Assembly: GCA_022758945.1 (NCBI GenBank)
Contig: JAEMQE010000135.1
Span: forward strand, 1-7,830
Length of the DNA stretch: 7,830 nucleotides
Direction of reading: 5' to 3'
DNA from: Lentimicrobium sp.
Lineage (GTDB): Bacteria > Bacteroidota > Bacteroidia > Flavobacteriales > Flavobacteriaceae
The translations under genes were made by a program, and so were the position numbers. The notes beneath the pieces were generated by a model. The model had not been told where the DNA came from. It saw only the letters and a program-made list of their open reading frames with translations, and did not search any database. Each line of letters opens with the position of its first letter. Position 1 is the stretch's first letter. Below are positions 1 through 6,000 of the stretch, one piece after another.

Positions 1-77
1 AAATATTTCTAACGAGAATTGAAATGAATGACACGGATGAATTTTTTGAAGATGAAATGCTGATTGAAAAGCAGTAA
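1..77 (+). CDS. C-terminal fragment of an unidentified plus-strand protein
   Basis: An open frame runs in from the left edge (codons in phase from base 3) and stops at TAA 75-77. It encodes 24 visible residues ending in an acidic tail, DEFFEDEMLIEKQ. The fragment is too short to recognise and no function is offered. Support for a real gene end is indirect: a plausible plus-strand terminator follows about 55 bases after the stop, and the next gene converges from the other strand. A frame of 24 codons without a stop could also occur by chance in AT-rich DNA, so this is only moderately supported. Confidence 0.5.
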   Translation, partial: IFLTRIEMNDTDEFFEDEMLIEKQ

Positions 78-131
78 ATTCACTTTTTTGAAATGGGTTG
101 TAAGACAAATATTGGCAAAAAACAGTTGTCG

Positions 132-178
132 GAATAATTTTAGGCAAAACAGCCAAATTATTCGTCCTTTATTTTTTT
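132..178 (+). terminator. Probable intrinsic terminator of the left-edge plus-strand gene
   Basis: The arms GAATAATTT (132-140) and AAATTATTC (155-163) are perfectly complementary. An inner GGC/GCC stem (143-145, 152-154) closes a six-base AAAACA loop, leaving a two-base bulge. A T-rich tract (168-178, TTT A TTTTTTT) follows after four intervening bases. The orientation fits termination of the gene ending at 77. The stem is AT-rich, so the strength is uncertain. Confidence 0.55.
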
Positions 179-300
179 GATTGAAAAAATATATATAAAT
201 TTATACTAATAAAAGACGCTCTTGTTGACAGAAAATTGAGAAATGATTTAGAAAATAAACAACTCTTTCTGTGTATTAAATCAATACTTATTGCGTCTAT

Positions 301-342
301 AAAAAAAATCGGCTGTTACAAATTTTTGTAGCAGCCGATTTT
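301..342 (-). terminator. Strong intrinsic terminator of the DUF4143 ATPase gene
   Basis: The arms AAAATCGGCTG (305-315) and CAGCCGATTTT (332-342) are a perfect 11-bp inverted repeat. The stem continues inward through one G-U pair and the complementary TACAAA/TTTGTA bases almost to the tip. On the minus strand it begins 7 bases after the ATPase stop codon and ends in a run of eight T (plus-strand A at 301-308). On the plus strand the same hairpin is followed by only four T, so readthrough from the left may be stopped only weakly. Confidence 0.85.
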
Positions 343-349
343 GAGTTTA

Positions 350-1474
350 TTATAACAAGAACTCTTCATAGTTTTCGGGCGAAACTATTTTGGAATTTAC
401 ATTGAGATAGTTGATCGAAAAGGTAACGGGAATTTTATACTTGCTTTTGGCTTTCCATTTTATTTCACAAGCCAAAATCTGGTCTTCTTTTATTTCAATA
501 TAATCTATTTCCTGCTGCTGTGTAGTTCGCCAAAAATAAGAACTGGCTTCATCTTGTTGAATATTCAAGTGCTTTACTCGCTCGCTTATAATGAAATTCT
601 CCCATAAACTGCCAATATCCGTTCTTTGGGCCAAAGGATTGAAATTTCCTGTCACCGCATTGATAATTCCGTTGTCGTAAAAATAGATTTTTTTTCCTTT
701 TTTTATTTCGTTCCGAACATTGCTGGACAAAGCGGGAAGTTTAAAAATCACGTATGCCTTCTCGAGAAGGTCGATGTATTTTTCGACGGTTTTGTTATCT
801 ATCTGAATGAGTTTGCTCAATTCATTGTAATTTACTTCGCTGCCTACTTGCAAAGCTAGTGCTTTTACAATTTTTTGAATCAATACTGGTTTTGAAATTT
901 GCTCCAATAAAAACAAATCTTTGTACAAATAACTATTGGCTATTAATTTGATGTGTTCTTTGGCATCGATCGGATTGGTAATTATTTCTGGATAATTGCC
1001 GTAGATAAGCCGGTTTTCCAAGGCTCTTTTTTCTTCCAACAAACCGCTGTGGGCCACCATTTCGGAAAAAGCCAACGGAAACAGGAACATTTCATACTTC
1101 CTTCCTGTTAATGGTTCGTTGAGTTTGTTTGCCAATTCAAAACTAGAGGAACCTGTTGCAATAACTTGAACGGATTTAATTTGGTCCACAATGATTTTTA
1201 GTACAATCCCGATGTTTGCGATCCGTTGCGCTTCGTCAATAACGAGGATTTCGTTGTCGCCAATGATGGATTTGAGTTTTGTAACATTAGGATTTTCAAA
1301 TAAAACAAGCACATCCGATTCGTCTCCGTTTAGGAAAAGTGTTTTTTTGTCTAAGTCGGCTATTAAGTTTTGGACAAAAGTAGTTTTTCCCACTTGTCGT
1401 GGGCCAAAAACCAGTAGTGCTTTTCCCTTGAATAATCGTGCTTTGGCATAGTTTGTTTGTTCTCTTCGTATCAT
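350..1474 (-). CDS. AAA+ ATPase with C-terminal DUF4143 (nuclease-fold-like) domain
   Basis: This 374-residue protein belongs to the common family of stand-alone P-loop ATPases with a DUF4143 tail. Family members have no firmly established role, and chromosomal or mobile-element maintenance and toxin-like functions have been suggested. Seen in sequence, numbered from the chosen start: Walker A GPRQVGKTT at 24-32, Walker B ILVIDEAQ at about 76-83, sensor-like ATGSSSFEL at 106-114, and the family motif GNYPE at 159-163. The C-terminal part has LWENF near 290-294, a WR followed by EID (E322, D324), and CEIKW (E337, K339). This spacing resembles the PD-(D/E)XK nuclease core of DUF4143; catalytic activity is inferred only. 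The frame extends eight codons upstream to a GTG at 1498, but that GTG overlaps the -10-like box of the gene's own promoter. The ATG at 1474 is therefore preferred, and it yields the usual N-terminus MIRREQ. It is probably a single-gene transcript, with its own promoter and terminator. No truncation or frameshift is visible. Confidence 0.9.
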   Translation of the reverse strand: MIRREQTNYAKARLFKGKALLVFGPRQVGKTTFVQNLIADLDKKTLFLNGDESDVLVLFENPNVTKLKSIIGDNEILVIDEAQRIANIGIVLKIIVDQIKSVQVIATGSSSFELANKLNEPLTGRKYEMFLFPLAFSEMVAHSGLLEEKRALENRLIYGNYPEIITNPIDAKEHIKLIANSYLYKDLFLLEQISKPVLIQKIVKALALQVGSEVNYNELSKLIQIDNKTVEKYIDLLEKAYVIFKLPALSSNVRNEIKKGKKIYFYDNGIINAVTGNFNPLAQRTDIGSLWENFIISERVKHLNIQQDEASSYFWRTTQQQEIDYIEIKEDQILACEIKWKAKSKYKIPVTFSINYLNVNSKIVSPENYEEFLL

Positions 1475-1497
1475 ACAAAACTGTATTAATGAGAACA

Positions 1498-1529
1498 CAA
1501 AAGTAATTAAATTTTGGCAAAATCCAAAA
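1498..1529 (-). promoter_or_regulatory. Bacteroidota-type promoter of the ATPase gene
   Basis: On the minus strand a TTTTG (-33 box, 1525-1529) is followed after 19 bases by TACTTTTG (-7 box, 1498-1505). This matches the TTG / TAnnTTTG pattern known for Flavobacterium and Bacteroides. Transcription would start near 1493, giving a leader of roughly 20 bases before the ATG at 1474. This is the main reason for rejecting the GTG at 1498 as the start codon. Confidence 0.65.
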
Positions 1530-1531
1530 TT
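1510..1531. promoter_or_regulatory. Operator-like dyad inside the ATPase promoter
   Basis: AATTTTGG (1510-1517) and CCAAAATT (1524-1531) form a perfect 8-bp inverted repeat around a six-base centre. The dyad covers the -33 box and most of the promoter spacer, a typical place for a repressor to bind. No regulator gene is adjacent, so the binding protein is unknown; autoregulation by the ATPase is one speculative option. Confidence 0.4.
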
Positions 1532-1622
1532 ATTATGTTTTTTTTGGATTTAATTCCTAAATTATTATGTTTTTTTTGGAATTTATTCCGAAATGGTTAT
1601 GTTTTTGGGGTAGTTTGCTCTT
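1527..1622. repeat. Three-copy 32-bp tandem repeat upstream of the ATPase promoter
   Basis: Copies begin at 1527, 1559 and 1591, exactly 32 bases apart. The first two share an identical 22-base start that includes ATTATTATG followed by eight T and GGA. They then diverge slightly: GGATTTAATTCC at 1546-1557, against the exact dyad GGAATTTATTCC at 1578-1589. The third copy is degenerate (AAATGGTTATG, five T, GGGG). There are no unique spacers, so this is not CRISPR. The array abuts the -33 box of the ATPase promoter. Confidence 0.8.
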
Positions 1623-1661
1623 GATTTCTGTTAATCAAGGCACGAAGTCGGGAGACTTCGT
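1620..1661. repeat. Pair of adjacent perfect hairpins, REP-like
   Basis: Hairpin A has arms CTTGATT (1620-1626) and AATCAAG (1633-1639) with loop TCTGTT. Two bases later, hairpin B has arms ACGAAGTC (1642-1649) and GACTTCGT (1654-1661) with loop GGGA. Neither is followed by a T-run on either strand, so they are not standard intrinsic terminators. Their place 17 bases after the stop of the DUF1828-like gene could make them a 3'-end stabiliser. Hairpin B looks like a REP-type intergenic palindrome that could recur across the genome, which cannot be tested from this window. Confidence 0.6.
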
Positions 1662-1678
1662 AGAGCTGGTTTAGTTCA

Positions 1679-2449
1679 TTAGCTTAAAGAAAATTCAGGA
1701 ATATTTTGTTCTATTTTGCTCCAAGGAATTTGTATAACGCCATAATTTTGCAAAGCGCCTAATACATCGCGAGAAACATCTTTTTCCATATCATTATAAA
1801 TAACATAATTTTTAGTGTCAGTTTCTCTTGTTTGATTAATGTCATTAAAGGCCATAATCGAAGAAAGTATTGAATCTTTTTTGGCATTATTAATTGTCTT
1901 GATTAATCTTTCGGGTTTATTTCTCGTAGCTGGAATTAAAAAATCAATATTATGATCAAAGCCACTTTTCCCAGATAATTTAATATCCTTAGAAAAGAAA
2001 ATATCGTGGCTACGAAAATATAGTTCTACATCTTCTTTAAACAAAGATGAAATTGTTTCTTGAGCAAGATTAAACATATCATTTACAGCCAAAATAGCTT
2101 GTAATAAATAATGTTTTTTTTGACCAATATTATTTGCTGTAGCTTCTACAAATAGTTCATCATTTCCATTTATTTTAACACCGAATCCATTAAGGACAGT
2201 TTTAAGTATTGATTCTCTTTTAGGGGTATTTATTTCAAATCCAGACATTTTCAAATCTGAAATTGTATAACCATTATCTGTAATCCTTATTGAATCATTA
2301 TTTTTTACTAGATAAATATCAAGATGATCATTGTGCCTGTCAAGGAACGGAGTAGAAACTAGACATACTTTTCCTTCCTCAATTGTTTTAATTGCAGTAT
2401 TGTCTTTTATCCACTTTAGATATTCAGATATTATATGTTCACAATTCAT
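1679..2449 (-). CDS. DUF1828/DUF1829-like protein, second gene of a two-gene unit
   Basis: The 256 residues fit the two-domain architecture DUF1828 followed by DUF1829, families first noted in phage and other accessory regions and without an established biochemical role. The N-terminal domain (about 25-125) shows STPFLDRHNDHLDIYLV and RITDNGYTISDLKMSG, whose conserved Asp/His residues recall an active-site cluster. The C-terminal domain (about 145-245) has the signature GKSGFDHNIDFLIP (159-172) followed by a basic helix with KPERLIKTINNAKKD. No signal peptide or membrane segment is visible, so it is probably cytoplasmic. The ATG lies only 2 bases after the stop of the DUF6978-like gene, suggesting translational coupling and joint function. 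Three 60-base blocks counted by hand (from 2041, 2101 and 2281) are 23-28% GC, against 45-48% in blocks of the ATPase and the permease. This is compatible with horizontal acquisition. Family assignment is from memory of motifs; a role in defence or toxin-antitoxin biology is inference. Confidence 0.8.
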   Translation of the reverse strand: MNCEHIISEYLKWIKDNTAIKTIEEGKVCLVSTPFLDRHNDHLDIYLVKNNDSIRITDNGYTISDLKMSGFEINTPKRESILKTVLNGFGVKINGNDELFVEATANNIGQKKHYLLQAILAVNDMFNLAQETISSLFKEDVELYFRSHDIFFSKDIKLSGKSGFDHNIDFLIPATRNKPERLIKTINNAKKDSILSSIMAFNDINQTRETDTKNYVIYNDMEKDVSRDVLGALQNYGVIQIPWSKIEQNIPEFSLS

Positions 2450-2451
2450 TT

Positions 2452-2889
2452 TTAAAACATCGGTATTACAACGCTAGGACATTTTTTAATATTGCAAAGG
2501 TGCATAATTTTATTGAATACTTCTTCCATTGTATCACTTTCTAATATTCTAAATTCTTCAATTGGATAAGCAAATTTATCATTGTATCCTTCTCGATAAA
2601 AATGAATGTGTGGACCATCAAAAGATTCTCCGTCAGGATTCGTATGACGACCTTTATTGTCATATCTAACCATTATCAATGTTTGGCGATATCGCTGGTT
2701 AATTGTATAGCGTGACACTTCAAAACTTCCACGATGAAAATCGAGTAAAAATATTTCTTTACTATTGCAAGCAGTTATTTTTCTTGTCCAATGAATAGGC
2801 GTAGGTCCAAGTTCAATTGGAGAAATTGCATCATCAAATTCTTTATCTTGGGACAATAAAAATTCGAATTCATTTTGTGTTATTGCCAT
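2452..2889 (-). CDS. DUF6978-like protein, first gene of a two-gene unit
   Basis: This 145-residue soluble protein resembles the DUF6978 family, whose function is not known. The central block is the most informative: FHRGSFEVSRYTINQRYRQT (51-70), then RHTNPDGESFDGPHIHFYRE (81-100) and a KFAYP stretch. The invariant-looking H82, D86, H94 and H96 could bind a metal or act in catalysis, but this is inferred from residue type only. The start is the ATG at 2887-2889, which gives a compact N-terminus (MAITQNEFEFLL) and has no in-frame competitor nearby. It is transcribed first, and its TAA is separated by two bases from the ATG of the DUF1828/DUF1829-like gene, so the two products very likely work together. 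A candidate promoter lies at 3011-3043, leaving a leader of about 115 bases. The family call is moderately sure; the existence of the gene is much surer. Confidence 0.8.
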   Translation of the reverse strand: MAITQNEFEFLLSQDKEFDDAISPIELGPTPIHWTRKITACNSKEIFLLDFHRGSFEVSRYTINQRYRQTLIMVRYDNKGRHTNPDGESFDGPHIHFYREGYNDKFAYPIEEFRILESDTMEEVFNKIMHLCNIKKCPSVVIPMF

Positions 2890-3010
2890 TTTATCAATAT
2901 TAGTTTTAACCTAATCTAAAATTACCGCCAACCTGCATATAAATCAACAAGATCAGACTTTTCATCCCAACTTTTATTTGTTTTGCTCTACTCGTTAACG
3001 TATTAAATTT

Positions 3011-3043
3011 CAAATATACTCAATCTCCTACCACAAAAAACAA
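3011..3043 (-). promoter_or_regulatory. Candidate promoter of the DUF6978-DUF1828 pair
   Basis: The minus strand carries TATATTTG (3011-3018), a full match to the Bacteroidota TAnnTTTG box. A TTG lies 22 bases further upstream (3041-3043), and a closer TTG at 3034-3036 gives a 15-base spacer; neither is the ideal 19. Transcription would start near 3004, next to the 8-bp palindrome CGTTAACG (2993-3000), which could be an operator. The upstream box falls within the T-tract of the efflux operon terminator. Confidence 0.45.
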
Positions 3044-3075
3044 AAAACCACCCAAAAACAAATTTCAGGTGGTTT
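3035..3075 (-). terminator. Intrinsic terminator of the efflux operon
   Basis: Arms GGTGGTTT (3068-3075) and AAACCACC (3045-3052) form a perfect 8-bp stem with a 15-base loop. On the minus strand the stem runs into a T-tract interrupted once by G (plus-strand A at 3042-3047 and 3035-3040). It begins 22 bases after the permease stop codon and so closes the tolC-adaptor-permease operon. Confidence 0.85.
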
Positions 3076-3097
3076 CCATATTTAAAGTTTAAAAAAT

Positions 3098-6000
3098 CTA
3101 GCTTTCGATCGCTCTTGCTGCACGAGCTTCTCTTCTATCACGCAACCAGTATTTGGTTCTTTTCACTAAATAGAACATTACCGGAACCATCACCAAGGTC
3201 AATACCGTGGCATAAGTCAATCCAAATATGATCGTCCAAGCTAGTGGTCCCCAGAAAATCACGTTGTCTCCACCCATAAAAAAGTGCGGATTAAAATCAG
3301 TAATCAAGGTAAAGAAGTCAAAGTTCAATCCAATGGCTAACGGAATCAATCCTAAAACTGCCGTTAAAGCGGTCAATAATACCGGACGCAAACGCGATTT
3401 TCCAGAGTCAATGATTACTTCTTTTATTTCTTCTAGCGATAAATCGTCGTGGCTATTGAGTTGTTTTTCGTTCACTTTTTTGTCTAATAACAAGACGAAG
3501 AAGTCCATTAATACAATACCGTTTTTCACCACAATACCCGCTAGCGATATGATTCCCATCATTGTCATCAGGATTACGAAATCCATATTGGCAATGACAT
3601 AGCCATAGAAAACACCGCTGAAACTCAAGATTACCGTAAATAAAATCACCATCGTTTTCGACACCGAATTGAATTGCAACACAATAATCAGCGTGATTCC
3701 TGCCAAAGCTAAGAATAGCGCATACATCAAGAAACTTTGGTTTTTGCCTTGTTCTTCTTGTACTCCAGAAAAGGAATAGCTAACATTTTTTGGCAAATCA
3801 TAATGCAATAATTCGGTTTTGATTTGTTTGGTGATTTCATCACCATTAAAACCAGTCAAAACATTAGAATAAATAGTCATTATTCGCTTGTGATTCTTTC
3901 TTTTTATCTGATTGTATGTTTTAGTTTTTTCAGTTTGAGAAATCGCAGACACAGGAACTTGAACAATTTGTCCGTTATTCTGGTTTCTAAAAGTCAACGA
4001 TTGATTGAAAAGAATGTTTTCGTTCTTGCGTTGATCGTCTTGCATACGCATTACGATATTGTAATCGTCATCGCCTTCTTTGTAAGTCGAAATTTCTTGT
4101 CCGTAAACTGAACGGCGTAAGGCAAAACCCAATTGTCCTGTAGAAACGCCCATACTTCCAGCATTTACTCTATCGACTTTTACTTCGAGTTCTGGACTAT
4201 CTCTGTTGATATCAATGCTCAGTTTTTCGATTCCTGGAATATTTTTAGAGTTGATAAAAGTGATCATTTTATCAGCTTCTTTAAGCATCAAATCATAATC
4301 TTCTCCTTTTAATTCGATACTAATAGGATACCCTGCTGGCGGACCATTAGAGTCTTTTTCGACCGTAATCGTGGCTCCGGCAATAGCTTTTACTTTGGAA
4401 CGAATTTCTTCTAATATATCCGAAGTATTTATGCCTTGACGGAATTTGAATTCCGAGAAACTCACCGTTACTTTACCTTTGAATGGCGTTTCCGAAGCGG
4501 AACCTGCATCGACATTTGGATTTCCAGCGCCAATTCCCACTTGAGAAACAATAGATTCAGCAAGGAAGTTTTTATCGGTTTTTGGGTCAACATATTTTTG
4601 TAAAATCCCAATGATTTGATTTTCAACAAATAAGGTGGCTTTATTGGTTTTTTCTATTGAAGTGCCTTGTGGATATTCGATGTAAGCAATAACTTGATTA
4701 GGAATATTGTCTGGGAAAAACAATACTTTTCTTGGAAAAATACCCAATAACACAAAGGAGAAAATCAACATTCCAATAATTGATACTAACGCAATCCAAG
4801 AGGTTTTTTTGGTTAGGATTTTGGCTAAAAACACTTTGTATTTCTCTTCCATTCTAGGAAAAAAACTGTGTTGGAAATCCTGTGTCCATTGGTAAAGTCT
4901 AAGGAAATACAACCACATTAATCCTGTTGAAATCAACAATAAATGTCCAATTCCTCTTATTAGTTTACTGTCATACGTATATTTAGAACCAATAAAAGCC
5001 AAGAATAATCCGAAGGCCAAAAATAGAATGGTATAAAATTTCAAATTCTTTTTTGAAATATTTTTGTCTTCAATATCCATCGAACCACCTGTCATTGCTG
5101 CATTGACAACCATTGCCACAAATAATGAAGCGGTAAGAGTCACGGTCAAAGTCATAGGGAAATATTTCATAAATTTACCCATAGTTCCTGGCCATAAGGC
5201 AAAAGGCAAGAACGCCATCAAGGTTGTAGCTGTTGAGGAAATTACTGGCCAAGCGATTTCGCCAATACCTCTTTTTGAGGCTTCTATTCTTGGCAATCCT
5301 TTTTTCATATTGGCAAAAACGTTGTCGACGACCACAATTCCGTCATCGACCAGCATTCCTAATCCCATTACTAATCCAAAAAGCACCATCGTGTTCAAAG
5401 TTAATCCTAAAGCCGAAAGTATGGCAAAAGCGATCATCATAGACAACGGAATTGCCGCTCCAACAAATAGTGAATTTCGCAATCCCATTGTAAACATCAA
5501 CACAATCATTACCAGAATAATCCCGAAAATAATATGATTCGACAATTCATCAACCTGATGTTCTACACGAGAAGATTGGTCGTTGGTCATTTCGATATTT
5601 AGATTTTTTGGCAAATAGGAAGTTTGTGCTTTTTCTATTCGTTCTTTGACCTGTTCAATGGCAGAAATCATATTTTGACCTGCTCTTTTTTTCACGCTAA
5701 GCATCACGACTTCATTCCCTTTTTCGCGGGCATAAGTCGTTTTTTCTTTCTCTTTGAAACTTACTTTGGCAATGTCTTTTAGATAAACCGTTCCTCCGTA
5801 TGATTTTACAATGATATTTTCGAGTTCTTTCGGGTCTTTGATTTCACCTACGATTCGAATGTTGTTTCTAGAACCTTGAGAAACCAAGTTCCCTCCAGAA
5901 AGCGTCATATTTTCATATTTAACCGCATTCTGAATTTCGTCGAAAGTCACTTGGGCAGCAGTCATTTTGAAAATATCTACTGCAATTTCGACTTCTTTAT

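Noticed and set aside
93..137. A 14-codon plus-strand frame after the left-edge gene
   Set aside because: It is too short, has no recognisable content, and its stop codon overlaps the stem of the terminator hairpin.
1527..1622. A CRISPR array formed by the 32-bp repeats
   Set aside because: The copies are directly adjacent with no unique spacers, the third is degenerate, and no cas gene is nearby.
1535..1624. A 29-codon plus-strand hydrophobic peptide starting at ATG 1535
   Set aside because: It lies entirely in the tandem repeat and T-runs. The 32-base period is not a multiple of three, so the peptide is not repetitive, and nothing supports translation.
1620..1661. The hairpin pair as an intrinsic terminator of the DUF1828-like gene
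   Set aside because: No T-tract follows either stem on the minus strand, so standard intrinsic termination is not supported.
2906..2965. A 19-codon leader peptide (MKSLILLIYMQVGGNFRLG) before the DUF6978-like gene
   Set aside because: It is inside the predicted leader, but no attenuator hairpin or regulatory codon run accompanies it. A frame this short is expected by chance.
5064..5537. A 157-codon plus-strand open frame
   Set aside because: It is antisense to the transmembrane region of the RND permease, has low-complexity Ile/Thr/Asn-rich content and no promoter, and is a shadow of the real gene.
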